This document shows, one piece after another, positions 38,286 through 47,217 of a stretch of 64,000 bases of DNA. This DNA comes from Vibrio stylophorae (lineage in GTDB: Bacteria; Pseudomonadota; Gammaproteobacteria; Enterobacterales; Vibrionaceae): contig NZ_CAKLDI010000002.1 of the NCBI RefSeq assembly GCF_921293875.1, forward strand, positions 496,001 through 560,000, read 5' to 3'. Position 1 is the stretch's first letter; each line of letters starts with the position of its first letter. A program made the translations under genes and the position numbers. Below the pieces are notes generated by a model. The model saw nothing but the letters and a program-made list of their open reading frames with translations, had not been told where the DNA came from and ran no database searches.

Positions 38286-38345
38286 GATCAGGGCCTTATT
38301 TTGTGAACGCTCGATTCAAGCCTATACAAAACAAGGCGCTATCCG

Positions 38346-38377
38346 CCTCATCCTTTTATTTTTTTTCTAGGGATGAG
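38346..38377 (-). promoter_or_regulatory. Pair of MalT-like boxes ahead of malP
   Basis: The minus strand at 38353-38346 reads GGATGAGG, and the plus strand at 38370-38377 reads GGGATGAG, both close to the MalT box GGGGA(T/G)GAGG. The two face each other across a T-rich spacer, about 60-90 bp upstream of the malP start. MalT control of malPQ is established in enterobacteria and fits here, but the match was made by eye. Confidence 0.5.
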
Positions 38378-38420
38378 AGAAAGGCGTAGATTCGCTTTCG
38401 TTCATCTCATCAGTCCCAAC

Positions 38421-38446
38421 AAAAAAGAGCAGCCAAGCTGCTCTTT
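38421..38446 (-). terminator. Terminator of the phzF-like gene
   Basis: AAAGAGCAGC and GCTGCTCTTT form a 10-bp stem with a 3-base loop, followed on the minus strand by further T residues. It lies about 30 bp beyond the stop at 38478. Confidence 0.87.
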
Positions 38447-38477
38447 ATCGTCGATATAGTTGATGGGATCAAAACAA

Positions 38478-39359
38478 CTATAGGGGCAATTCATCTGCCA
38501 CGAGCATCGGTGATGCGACAGCTTCACTACAATCGCCACCAACCCAAACCTGCTCAATTTGCTGATCGGTTTGCTCTACCGTCACCTGTAAAATAGACGG
38601 CGATTTGAGCTGCCGGCCTTGCTCAAATACAAATCGTCCTCTCAATCCACCATATTGACTAAGATATGCGCCCAATGCGCCGCAAGCGCTTCCAGTGGCG
38701 GACTCTTCATCAATCCCCACCGCCGGTGCAAAGTTACGGCACATCGCTGTAATTTGCGACTCATTAGGCGTCAAAGTGAATAGGTGAAATGCGATCATGC
38801 CATTGGCTTTGCAAAAAGCTTTAATAGCAGGTAAATCAGGCTGAATTTTTTTCAGTTGTGCCGGGGTGTGAATGGGGACCATAAGATCGGATAGACCCGT
38901 TGAAACCACTGCTAGTGGAAGGCCTGTGGCTAAAATTTGCTCCGCTTGTAAACCAAGCAGCGGCGCAATTTCATTAGCATCAAATTGCTGACCAAATTGC
39001 GGCGCAGCTTGCGCCATCACCACACCTTGCTCGGTAATTTTCACAGCCAAGTTGCCCGCTTTGGTCTCTTGCGTCCATTGGCCAAGCTCAAGGCGTCCCA
39101 ATTGGAATAGCAAACTAAACGCAGCAATCGTGGCATGGCCACACAAATCCACTTCATGAGTTGGCGTAAAGAAACGGACTTTGACATCCGCGTGACTAGA
39201 ACGCATGACAAATGCAGTTTCCGATAAACCTACTTCTGCCGCGATTTGTTGCATCTGTGGCTCAGTTAAACCATCAGCATCTAGTACTACACCGGCAGGA
39301 TTACCGCCTCGCCCTTCCGCTTGAAAGGCATGCAGGCGATAGACTCGAATCGCTTTCAA
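38478..39359 (-). CDS. PhzF-family isomerase/epimerase-like protein
   Basis: A 293-residue PhzF-fold protein, a two-lobed alpha/beta enzyme family that includes the phenazine isomerase PhzF and diaminopimelate-epimerase relatives. The proposed catalytic Glu sits in LSETAF (near residue 47), and the family stretches GGNPAGVV, DLCGHATIAA and ESATGSACGALGAYL are intact. It starts with TTG; GAGG lies six bases upstream. No phenazine genes are nearby, so the true substrate is unknown. An AraC-type regulator gene lies 124 bp upstream on the same strand and may control it. Confidence 0.9.
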   Translation of the reverse strand: MKAIRVYRLHAFQAEGRGGNPAGVVLDADGLTEPQMQQIAAEVGLSETAFVMRSSHADVKVRFFTPTHEVDLCGHATIAAFSLLFQLGRLELGQWTQETKAGNLAVKITEQGVVMAQAAPQFGQQFDANEIAPLLGLQAEQILATGLPLAVVSTGLSDLMVPIHTPAQLKKIQPDLPAIKAFCKANGMIAFHLFTLTPNESQITAMCRNFAPAVGIDEESATGSACGALGAYLSQYGGLRGRFVFEQGRQLKSPSILQVTVEQTDQQIEQVWVGGDCSEAVASPMLVADELPL

Positions 39360-39483
39360 TCAACACCTCAAAATGTCATTCCTTAGACTGTATTGACAGT
39401 GCGGCAAAGCGATGGCTTAGGCAAGAGGTAGGGTGAAAATTGGCTCAATTTTCACGATGAAATCTCATTTCGATAGCAAATAC

Positions 39484-40257
39484 TTAGATTTTGCCTTGGA
39501 ATCGACGGCGGTATGCCGCTGGGGTATCCCCCACCATTCGGCGAAATGCGTGACTTAAACTGGTTGGCGAGGCAAAGCCAAAAAACGCTGCGATTTGCGC
39601 CAATGGCTGGTTGGTCTGACTCAATGCCTGCTTGACCGCCGCAATACGCTTTTGCATTACATACTGCTGCGGCGTCATCCCCATTTGCTGGCGAAAGAGG
39701 TGATGAAACTGACTTAAACTAAGCAAGCAGGCGCCGGCAAGTTGCGCGACGGTGATCGGCTGGCCGAGGTGAATCTCAATATATTGATCCAACAACGCCA
39801 CATTCAATTTCCCCTGATCGGGCGCGTCCACATTGGTATGAAGATGCTGACTCAGTAACCCCACCAAGGCGTACGCGCAACTTTGTTGTAATAATGCATC
39901 CTCAGGCACCTGCGCCACTTCAAAGGTCATGGCCTGCACCAGTTGCTGCATATTGTCTGAAAGCTGAAAGTAATCTTGACCATCGAACAACTGATTTAAT
40001 CGCTGCTGCATGGGGCCGCCCGATGTGACCATGGGATCTAAATTAACCACTAAAATGCGATTATCACCCAAACCACAGAATGCGTGTTCACGCTCCGATG
40101 CCAATAACACCCCTTGCCCTGGGCGCATGCAGTCGCCTTTTCCGGACAATTCAAATTCAGTCATGCCATCGAGCGCGACAACAATTTGATGGTGGCGGTG
40201 ATGATGCACATTACTGGTTTCTGGCAGTGCAATCACCTGGGAGATATCAGTTAGCAC
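39484..40257 (-). CDS. AraC-family transcriptional regulator
   Basis: A 257-residue regulator with an N-terminal cupin-like sensor (HHHRHHQIVVALDGMTEF, then GDCMRPGQGVLL) and two C-terminal helix-turn-helix motifs (ITVAQLAGACLLSLSQFHHL and LAQIAAFFGFASPTSLSHAF). The His-rich start of the cupin resembles the ligand-binding pocket of sugar- or aromatic-responsive AraC proteins. It starts with GTG. It precedes the PhzF-like gene on the same strand. Confidence 0.9.
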   Translation of the reverse strand: MLTDISQVIALPETSNVHHHRHHQIVVALDGMTEFELSGKGDCMRPGQGVLLASEREHAFCGLGDNRILVVNLDPMVTSGGPMQQRLNQLFDGQDYFQLSDNMQQLVQAMTFEVAQVPEDALLQQSCAYALVGLLSQHLHTNVDAPDQGKLNVALLDQYIEIHLGQPITVAQLAGACLLSLSQFHHLFRQQMGMTPQQYVMQKRIAAVKQALSQTNQPLAQIAAFFGFASPTSLSHAFRRMVGDTPAAYRRRFQGKI

Positions 40258-40917
40258 AGTGATTTCTTTGGTCTTTAAGGTGCGGCTATCTTAACTCAAC
40301 AAACCACAAAGGTTCTAGCAAGATTCGCAAGCCACAGATAACGGAAAGATGATCAAGCTCACTTTTTTTACGCCGTTTGTCATTTCAATTTGCCTTGATC
40401 GCACTATATTCCCTTAAAAAATAAACCAACCCATCAAGATTTAATTTTATATCATTGATTTGTTTGGTTAATTTTAAACGCCATTTCAGCCAGATTTGGC
40501 ATCAAGGTGATGATCCCATGATCATGCTTTCGTGATAGTCACCGCTTAGCTTGATCATCGTTCTGTACCCATCAATGGCGAATAGACCGCGTAAAAAAGC
40601 CCATAACAGCTCAACACCAAAGCAATAACACCTCTTATTTTTCATTGAGTTATCATACTTGTACAAGATGTGATGCAATTTACCCAACTAGAAAATATGG
40701 ATATTACTTTATTCTCGCGGTACGCAGCGTTATCTTCTTTGCCAGAAAGTAGGGGCTCACGTTAAAATTTTGGTCTGCTCAATTTTCAGATCATTTTCCC
40801 CATTTATGTTGTTCGCCAAAGGTCACAATCGCTGACAGCTTTGCCTCGTCAGATTTGACCTCATTGCGATATGTCACCGTTGCCTAAATCTGTTTTGGGC
40901 CAACCAAGGAAAAAAAA
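40258..40917. other. Intergenic region upstream of pdxY, no clear features
   Basis: A 660-bp gap between the divergent araC-type gene and pdxY. It is AT-rich in 40390-40480 with a loose inverted repeat (AAACCAA near 40422 and TTTGGTT near 40464). The only longer frame, on the minus strand at 40502-40687, lacks a ribosome site and looks like chance. The pdxY ribosome site (AAGGA) is at the end. Confidence 0.5.
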
Positions 40918-41775
40918 ATGCAAGGTATTCTGTCGATTCAATCTCATGTGGTTTACGGACATGCAGGAAATAGCTCTGCGGTATTTCCCATGCAACGTAT
41001 GGGCTTTGAGGTTTGGCCGATTCACACAGTCCAATTTTCAAACCATACCCAATACCCACAGGGATGGACTGGCCATGCATTTTCTGCCGATGACATTGAC
41101 ACCTTAGTGCAAGGCATTGACAACATTGGCCAACTGCAATCGTGCCAAGCACTGGTCACAGGCTATCAGGGTAGCGCTGAGCAATGCCAAGCCATCGAGC
41201 GCACCGTACAACGTTTAAAAGCAGCCAACCCCGCGGCGCTTTATGTGTGCGATCCAGTCATGGGCGCACCAGATAAAGGCTGCATTGTTGCACCTGGCAT
41301 TGCCGAAGCGCTGATCAATACCTTGATGCCGATGGCTGATGTGATTGTGCCGAATCAATTTGAGCTTTCACAATTTGCTGAAATGCCTATTAAAACATTG
41401 GAAGATGCTGTCACCGCCTGCCAAAAGGCCATGGCTAAAGGTCCCAAAATGGTTTTGGTGAAACATCTTTACTGTCTTTCAGATAGTGAATTTTCAATGA
41501 TGCTTGCAACGCCTGAAGGTTGCTACCTTGCGCAGCGACCACAATTTGACTTTGAGCGCCAGCCTGTCGGTGTTGGCGATCTAATTTCTGCACTCTTTAC
41601 CGCAGGACTTGCCAAAGGGTTCTCAGCTACACAAGCCTTTGCCCACTGCCATAACGCCGTTTATGGCGTGCTAAAAGAAACCCATGACTGCAATGAATGG
41701 GAATTGCAAACCATTGCAGCGCAGCAAGAGCTCGTTCATCCAAGTGCGAGTTACGCCGTTGAAAAAATCAGTTAA
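40918..41775 (+). CDS. pdxY: Pyridoxal kinase
   Basis: A 285-residue ribokinase-fold vitamin B6 kinase that phosphorylates pyridoxal with ATP. The N-terminal [20 protein letters not shown] is the pyridoxal-kinase signature, CDPVMG and VIVPNQFEL follow, and the C-terminal [13 protein letters not shown] carries the anion hole and catalytic Asp. AAGGA precedes the start. It is a single-gene unit with its own terminator. Together with pdxH at the right end it supports B6 salvage. Confidence 0.94.
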   Translation: MQGILSIQSHVVYGHAGNSSAVFPMQRMGFEVWPIHTVQFSNHTQYPQGWTGHAFSADDIDTLVQGIDNIGQLQSCQALVTGYQGSAEQCQAIERTVQRLKAANPAALYVCDPVMGAPDKGCIVAPGIAEALINTLMPMADVIVPNQFELSQFAEMPIKTLEDAVTACQKAMAKGPKMVLVKHLYCLSDSEFSMMLATPEGCYLAQRPQFDFERQPVGVGDLISALFTAGLAKGFSATQAFAHCHNAVYGVLKETHDCNEWELQTIAAQQELVHPSASYAVEKIS

Positions 41776-41884
41776 GCCGCTTTCCCACGCTAAACGGAAT
41801 TTTCCATATTGTGAGTATGCTTAAGCGAGAACTGTGCCAAGCACTGAGCATGTCGTTCTTACTGAAGCCATCCAAAAGCAAACT

Positions 41885-41908
41885 AAGCGCTCCAAGGAGC
41901 GCTTTTTT
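41885..41908 (+). terminator. Terminator after pdxY
   Basis: AAGCGCTCC, AA, GGAGCGCTT and a T-run, about 110 bp after the pdxY stop. Confidence 0.85.
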
Positions 41909-42011
41909 ATGCACATTTTTTAAACATAAAATCTGCGCTATCTAACATTTTGCCTATGTTCAAACAGCGTAAATTGCAAATGTTGATATTCCTCACATTA
42001 GACAAGTGATA

Positions 42012-42097
42012 TGGATATTATTTGTACAATTAATATCCAACTTTATAGCAGTATTGATATTGCACACTGTTGCTTAATTAATATTTCACCTTATAGC
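42012..42097. promoter_or_regulatory. 28-bp palindrome with a downstream imperfect direct repeat
   Basis: TGGATATTA (42012-42020) and TAATATCCA (42031-42039) flank the palindrome TTGTACAA (42022-42029), all sharing one centre, giving a 28-bp palindrome with a single mismatched pair. The 20-bp segment 42030-42049 recurs at 42078-42097 with 16 of 20 matches. The block lies about 185-270 bp upstream of the FGE-like gene in an AT-rich gap, in the form of a multi-site operator or cruciform. Confidence 0.5.
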
Positions 42098-42281
42098 TAA
42101 TTTGTATTTGTTGTTCGCCACGTAAAAACTGATGGTTTATTCAGCAAACACATCTTTTTTTTTGCTGACAATGGTCAAATTATCAAAATCAAATAGGCAA
42201 TCTCTTTGCCTTACATGATATTCTTTGTAACTTGGTGAAATTAGGTTTCAACCTGTTTTGATTTATAAAAGCAAGGGACAT

Positions 42282-44147
42282 ATGACTCGTATAGGACTTC
42301 CAGCGCTGCTTTGGGCTGCGCTATCTTGTTTGCTAGTCAGCGGCTATGCCAGTGCAGAAGAGGCTCAAGTAGCATCACCTGCCGTTGCAACCGCGCAAAG
42401 TGCCGATCCTGTTGCCGAATTAAGCAACAAGATTGATGCAAAGCAAGAAGAGATCAAACAAGCTAATGCCGAGGATAATTCGGCACGTGAAAAACTTGCG
42501 CAATTAATGAGCGAAAAAGATCAAATTTCTGCCACCGCAGTCACCCTTGAAAAAGATCGTGATACAGCGCAGCAGCAATTAGACGCACAATTTCAGCGCA
42601 TGCTTGAAGACCCAGAAGTGGATTTAAACTCTGCCAAAACTGCCTATCAAAAGGCGTGGGAAGCAGTCAAAAATAACCATATGAAAGGTCTTGAAACACA
42701 GCAGTCAATTACTGAACAACAAATGAAAGTTGAGGCATATAACCGCAACAAACAATTGCTCGGTAGTGAACTTGAGAACTTAGAAGAGTCGCTCAAAGCT
42801 GCGCGTGTGCTTCGTCTGCAAGACGAATTAAATTACACCAACACCATTGAGGTGATTCATACCATTACTTGTAATGAGAATATGACCTTGGGTGAGTGTA
42901 AGAACCAAGGTAAAACGCTCACCATGCAAAAAGCGGTCAACAACTTCCGCGAACAATTGCTCAATAGCGTGACCGAATCTCAAGTTGCTAAAGCCAACGC
43001 TGAAAATGTTGCACTGAACATCCATATGCTCAGCAGCGATATCGTTGATAGCCGCTTTAGTGGTGAAAGCCGTTTCAGCACACGTCTGAAAGCGGAAATG
43101 AAGAGTCATCCAAATCAAACTGCTGCTTGTCGTTTGCTCAATCTTGCCGACCGTTACTGTATCGACAAAAAAGCAGTACAAACCGTGCATGTTGCACAGC
43201 CAAATTCAGAGCGCTGGTTAAGCGTGACCATTCGTTCAAATCGTTTTGACGATAAAGTCACCATCAACGGTTTGAGCTATGGCAGCACCCCAATTGAAGT
43301 GATGCTGCCTGCTGGCGAACACCAAATCACCGTTGAAAAACCTGGCTTTAAACCATTTAGCCGCCAAATTGATTTAACCAAGGACACCACCTTCTGGGCT
43401 GAACTTCATGAGCAGCGCAATGTGGCAAAACCTGGCAAACAATTTAGCGATGCCCTAAAAGGGAACAGCCGCGGTCCACGCATGGTGGTGATTGGCTCTG
43501 GTAACTACAACATTGGTCCAAAAGCGGAACAAAAAGTGAAAGTGCCAGGCAGCTACTCAATCAGCTCAACCCCAGTGACCGTTAACCAGTTCAAACAGTT
43601 TGTGGATAATACGGGCTACATTACCCAAGCGGAAAAAGGGCAAGGCTGTAACGCAATCAACAATGGTGAGTCTGTAACACAGAGCAGCCAAAACTGGAAA
43701 AATCCTGGCTTTGCAGTGAAAAACAGCATGCCTGTGGTTTGTATTACCCAAAACGATGCGAAAGCTTACGCACAGTGGCTAACCAAACAAAGTGGCTATC
43801 AATACCAATTGCCAAGCGATATTCAGTGGGAAGTGGCAGCGCGCGCTGGCACCAGCACAGATTACTGGTGGGGTAATGATATTGGTGTGGGTAAAGCAAA
43901 CTCAGGTTGGAGTGGTTCTATTTGGTCAAACAAGAGCCCATCGCCTGTAGCAAGCTTCCCAGCGAACCCATTTGGTCTTTATGACACCGTCGGTAACGTT
44001 TGGGAATGGACCAAAAACAGCCATCCTGTTGCCCGCGGCGGCGCATGGAGCTTCTCACCAAACCAAGCTCGTGTGGCTGAGAAACTCGAATTGGCACCGA
44101 ATGAAAGTGCAAACTACGTCGGCTTCCGCGTCGTTCGTAGCATCTAA
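42282..44147 (+). CDS. Periplasmic coiled-coil, PEGA and FGE-sulfatase-fold protein
   Basis: A 621-residue exported protein. The signal peptide MTRIGLPALLWAALSCLLVS ends at YASA; a long coiled coil covers roughly residues 45-190; a PEGA domain (VTINGLSYGSTPIEVMLPAG) lies near 325-370; and a formylglycine-generating-enzyme (SUMF1/PvdO) fold fills the C-terminus (ISSTPVTVNQFKQFVDNTGY, YQLPSDIQWEVAARAG, GNVWEWTKN, GFRVVRSI). The Cys pair needed by true formylglycine-generating enzymes in the last part of the domain is absent, so an oxidase role is unlikely; a binding or structural role in the envelope fits better. AGGGA stands just before the ATG at 42282; the codon at 42258 would spoil the signal peptide. 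Single gene with its own terminator. Confidence 0.87.
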   Translation: MTRIGLPALLWAALSCLLVSGYASAEEAQVASPAVATAQSADPVAELSNKIDAKQEEIKQANAEDNSAREKLAQLMSEKDQISATAVTLEKDRDTAQQQLDAQFQRMLEDPEVDLNSAKTAYQKAWEAVKNNHMKGLETQQSITEQQMKVEAYNRNKQLLGSELENLEESLKAARVLRLQDELNYTNTIEVIHTITCNENMTLGECKNQGKTLTMQKAVNNFREQLLNSVTESQVAKANAENVALNIHMLSSDIVDSRFSGESRFSTRLKAEMKSHPNQTAACRLLNLADRYCIDKKAVQTVHVAQPNSERWLSVTIRSNRFDDKVTINGLSYGSTPIEVMLPAGEHQITVEKPGFKPFSRQIDLTKDTTFWAELHEQRNVAKPGKQFSDALKGNSRGPRMVVIGSGNYNIGPKAEQKVKVPGSYSISSTPVTVNQFKQFVDNTGYITQAEKGQGCNAINNGESVTQSSQNWKNPGFAVKNSMPVVCITQNDAKAYAQWLTKQSGYQYQLPSDIQWEVAARAGTSTDYWWGNDIGVGKANSGWSGSIWSNKSPSPVASFPANPFGLYDTVGNVWEWTKNSHPVARGGAWSFSPNQARVAEKLELAPNESANYVGFRVVRSI

Positions 44148-44164
44148 TCGAAACATCCCTTGCC

Positions 44165-44192
44165 AAAGCGCCGCTCATGCGGCGCTTTTCTT
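44165..44192 (+). terminator. Terminator after the FGE-like gene
   Basis: AAAGCGCCGC, TCAT, GCGGCGCTTT and TCTTTT, 18 bp after the stop. Confidence 0.9.
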
Positions 44193-44253
44193 TTATGGCA
44201 ATTACTCTACACTGTGGTCTTTCTGATTTATCAGACAAAACAAGGACCCGTTC

Positions 44254-45198
44254 GTGCCGAACTTTTTCTCTCAGCTCAATGAAGCGCTGATCATCACCGG
44301 ACCAATCTGCATTATGTTGATCGCCGGTATTATTCTCAAAAGACAACGCATTCTCGATGACGCATTCGTTGAAACCGCTTCTCGCCTTTTATTTCAATTC
44401 ACACTCCCTGTATTACTTGGCCTGAGTATTCTCGGAACCGATCTCCACCAACTGAACAATGGACCACTGCTAGCCTTTGCCATCATCGCCAATACCCTGT
44501 TTTTTCTTTTTTGGCATCTGCTCTCCCCTTTATTGATTCAAAATCCCAGTGATCGCGGCGTATTTGTTCAGGGGACCTTTCGCGGTAATACAGGGATTAT
44601 TGGCCTTGCCTATGTGGCTAATCTTTACGGTCAAACCGGACTCGCGCTTGGCGCACTCTATGTCGCGGTGTGCACCGTACTATTTAATATTTTGGCGACC
44701 ATCACCCTCAGCCATGGTCAAAATCAGTCCAAGGGCATCTTTGCTTTTATCAAAAATATTGTGAAAAATCCGCTGATCATCGGTATTGGCGTGGGCTTGG
44801 TGATCGCATGGTTTGAATGGCAACTGCCAAAAGTACTGATTGATACAGGGGAGTATTTTGCCCGAATGACCCTACCGCTTGCGGTGCTATGTACAGGCGC
44901 ATCCATTGAATTAAAGACCTTATTTCGCGGTAATTGGCAGGCTTGGGTTTCCGCTATCGTTCGTGTTGGTGTGTGTCCACTGATCTTAACTTTAAGCGCT
45001 TACGCCTTTGGCTTTCGAAAAATGGAACTCACGATTGTGTTCTTTATGTCAGGCGCACCTGCCGCAGCTGCAAGCTATGTGATGGCAAGAGCCATGGGCG
45101 GCAATGCGAAATTAGCCGCTGAGATTATTGCAATCTCGACCGTGTTGTCAGTGCTCACCACCAGCCTTGGGATGATGCTGCTCGCTATCTATGCTTAA
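44254..45198 (+). CDS. AEC-family (auxin efflux carrier-like) permease
   Basis: A 314-residue inner-membrane transporter with about 10 membrane segments in two five-helix halves. The AEC pattern is visible: LLFQFTLPVLLGLSI in the first half, FRGNTGIIGLAYV in the middle, and MSGAPAAAASYVMARAMGG near residue 268. Bacterial AEC members move organic anions such as malate or malonate; the substrate here is unknown. It starts with GTG, preceded by AAGGA. Single gene with a strong terminator. Confidence 0.88.
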   Translation: MPNFFSQLNEALIITGPICIMLIAGIILKRQRILDDAFVETASRLLFQFTLPVLLGLSILGTDLHQLNNGPLLAFAIIANTLFFLFWHLLSPLLIQNPSDRGVFVQGTFRGNTGIIGLAYVANLYGQTGLALGALYVAVCTVLFNILATITLSHGQNQSKGIFAFIKNIVKNPLIIGIGVGLVIAWFEWQLPKVLIDTGEYFARMTLPLAVLCTGASIELKTLFRGNWQAWVSAIVRVGVCPLILTLSAYAFGFRKMELTIVFFMSGAPAAAASYVMARAMGGNAKLAAEIIAISTVLSVLTTSLGMMLLAIYA

Positions 45199-45262
45199 AA
45201 ACAATAAATATCGCTCGCCCTTTCAGCAGCAACAATCATAGTCACAGCCACTCATTTTCCAT

Positions 45263-45293
45263 AAAAAAGATGACATCAATGTCATCTTTTTCC
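45263..45293 (+). terminator. Terminator after the AEC permease gene
   Basis: AAAAAAGATGACAT, CA, ATGTCATCTTTTTCC. A/T-runs on both sides allow it to serve the minus-strand small gene as well. Confidence 0.88.
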
Positions 45294-45327
45294 TTTTCGA
45301 TTATCGCTTTGCAAATAGGCATCACAT

Positions 45328-45465
45328 CTATCTCGGTCGATAAGCGCCGCGAAAACTACCACTTCGACTCGGAAAAGCACGCCCTTTTGGTGTTGCTGGC
45401 GTTGAATTGGGTGAATTTTCCGTTTCACCATTTTGACTATTACAGCATGCAAAATGAATATTCAT
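45328..45465 (-). CDS. Small Cys-Cys protein, 45 residues, divergent from the metal exporter
   Basis: ATG at 45465 is preceded by GGAG seven bases upstream and opens a 45-codon frame: MNIHFACCNSQNG, then a Ser/Pro/Thr-rich stretch, then the basic tail GRAFPSRSGSFRGAYRPR. The adjacent Cys pair near the start and the Arg-rich end are notable next to a metal exporter whose promoter region holds a Fur box. The terminator at 45263-45293 would end its transcript. No family is recognised. An in-frame upstream extension to 45543 exists but has a poorer start. Confidence 0.5.
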   Translation of the reverse strand: MNIHFACCNSQNGETENSPNSTPATPKGRAFPSRSGSFRGAYRPR

Positions 45466-45663
45466 GTTTTTGCTCCATGTCATATTTAATCTCTGCTTAA
45501 CAACATAGGTGAAAAAACAACCACCACGCCTGATCGAGATCAAAAAACAGCCATTTGCAAACTATAATTCATCAAGATGACGACGTAATCGTGCATGACC
45601 ATGCAAAAGTCATTTGCATAATTAGTTGGTTTTACCTATTGAAAGAATTGCCACAAACCTTAT

Positions 45664-45678
45664 TGATAATCATTATCG
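45664..45678. promoter_or_regulatory. Fur box upstream of the metal exporter
   Basis: GATAATCATTATC (45665-45677) is an exact match to 13 bases of the classical Fur consensus, and 16 of 19 positions match the full 19-mer by hand count. A further half-site, TTGATAATCA, follows about 15 bp later. It lies 44 bp before the exporter start and about 200 bp from the divergent small gene, so iron-responsive control of one or both is likely. Confidence 0.72.
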
Positions 45679-45721
45679 TTTAGAGTATTTTGATAATCAG
45701 AGATTCGAATGAGGCTTTCCT

Positions 45722-46903
45722 ATGCAACAAGCAATCAAACTACTTAAAACGCAGCGCTGGCAGCTCAAAAATAAGCGGCTCATTTTACCTATCACACTTT
45801 TTGCACTGCTGCTAACACCGCAAACCTATGCGGTCACCAAAGCCGTGCTGGCTGATGCCTTTTGGCAAGTAGCAGCCTATGTCGCGGCAACGCTGATGGC
45901 TTATCACTACATCAGTCAAAAGCTCAGCCAAAAAAGCCGCTTTAGCCAAGCTGTCTATCAAAATCCAACAGCGCAAGTCGTCTTTGCCAGTATCATGGGC
46001 GCACTACCGGGCTGTGGCGGCGCCATTATCATCGTCACCCAATTTGTTAGACGCCAAATGGGCTTTGGTTCAGTGGTTGCAGTACTCACGGCAACCATGG
46101 GTGATGCTGCATTTTTGCTGCTTGCCGCCAAACCCATGGATGGCCTCTTTATGATCGCTTTAGGTGCGGGCATCGGTATTGCATCAGGGATGATCGTCAA
46201 TCGTGTTCACAAACCTGAGTTTATGATGCCCGTACAAAAGGCGGACGATCAGTCAGTCACAAGCTGCTGCAGAGGCGAAGAATGCTCTGAGCAAGGAGTA
46301 CGTGCACAAGGTCAATTTTGGCGCTGGGCGATTCTGCCCGCCATTGTGATTGCGATCATGGGATCTTTCCAAATGGATACCGATGCCTTCTTCCATCTTC
46401 CAGCTGGGAGCACCGAAGTATTGGGCATGGCTTTAGCTGTACTTGCCATGGTGCTTTGGGCCGTCAGTCGCGATGTGGTGGATTATCAGTCGGCTGTCTC
46501 AGAAGATCCTAAGCAACAAACTGCACGCCTTTTCCAAAAAGTCGCGCAGGACACCAACTTTGTCGCCAGCTGGGTGATTGTAGCCTTCTTGATTTTTGAG
46601 TTAACCATCTATTTTACTGGCTGGGATCTCGCAGCGCTTTTCTCAAATTATCTGGTATTGATGCCACTCATGGGCGCTGTAATTGGCCTGCTGCCTGGCT
46701 GTGGTCCACAAATCCTTGTCACGGGTCTCTACTTACAAGGCGCAGTCCCATTTTCTGCGCAAATTGCCAATGGTATTAGTAACGACGGCGACGCACTTTT
46801 CCCTGCCATTGCACTGGCACCCAAAGCTGCGCTGGTTGCCACAGTTTACTCAATCATTCCCGCACTCATTGCCGGCTATGGTTATTTCTTGCTCTTTGAG
46901 TAA
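45722..46903 (+). CDS. Putative 10TM heavy-metal (manganese-type) exporter
   Basis: A 393-residue inner-membrane protein of the ArsP-like 10TM metal-exporter group, often annotated as a putative manganese transporter. Two related halves each carry a PGCG motif: MGALPGCGGAIII near residue 98 and IGLLPGCGPQILV near residue 323, with D/N-containing partners (TATMGDAAFLL, NGISNDGDALFP). A cytoplasmic loop near 182-188 has the cluster CCRGEEC, a candidate metal ligand. GAGG precedes the ATG, and a Fur box lies in the promoter. Export of a divalent metal under iron control is the likely role; the metal itself is not certain. Confidence 0.82.
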   Translation: MQQAIKLLKTQRWQLKNKRLILPITLFALLLTPQTYAVTKAVLADAFWQVAAYVAATLMAYHYISQKLSQKSRFSQAVYQNPTAQVVFASIMGALPGCGGAIIIVTQFVRRQMGFGSVVAVLTATMGDAAFLLLAAKPMDGLFMIALGAGIGIASGMIVNRVHKPEFMMPVQKADDQSVTSCCRGEECSEQGVRAQGQFWRWAILPAIVIAIMGSFQMDTDAFFHLPAGSTEVLGMALAVLAMVLWAVSRDVVDYQSAVSEDPKQQTARLFQKVAQDTNFVASWVIVAFLIFELTIYFTGWDLAALFSNYLVLMPLMGAVIGLLPGCGPQILVTGLYLQGAVPFSAQIANGISNDGDALFPAIALAPKAALVATVYSIIPALIAGYGYFLLFE

Positions 46904-47217
46904 GCACGCCGCCTCAAATCAGGATGATTGCTCACAATTTGCTTTGGAATAAGATGTAACCACCGTCTGTTTTCTACGGAAAAATCACAGAAGACAGGCC
47001 GGTGGTTTTGCCTTTGATCGCTTTTCGTTAAGATAGTATGCGCTCTTTTTCAGTAGGTTACTTATTTCATCAAAACCACTGAACGGATCCAAATTCGCAT
47101 GCAATGCTGCGATTGAACGCGTATATTTTGACAGTGATTTGTCACAGCACGGATAGCGTTGACGACAATGAATCAAGGCAATCCAAATCGCCTGATGGCG
47201 TCTGTTAAGGAGAAAAA
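46904..47217. other. Intergenic region with a long imperfect hairpin
   Basis: A 314-bp gap. A long hairpin (46958-47007) pairs AACCACC with GGTGGTT and CTGTTTTCT with AGAAGACAG (one G-T pair), with GTTTTG after it, and may end the exporter transcript. The rest shows no clear features until AAGGAG ahead of the next gene. Confidence 0.5.

Noticed and set aside
40502-40687. A 61-codon minus-strand frame in the gap before pdxY
   Set aside because: It starts with TTG without a ribosome site, and its sequence shows no signal, membrane or domain pattern.
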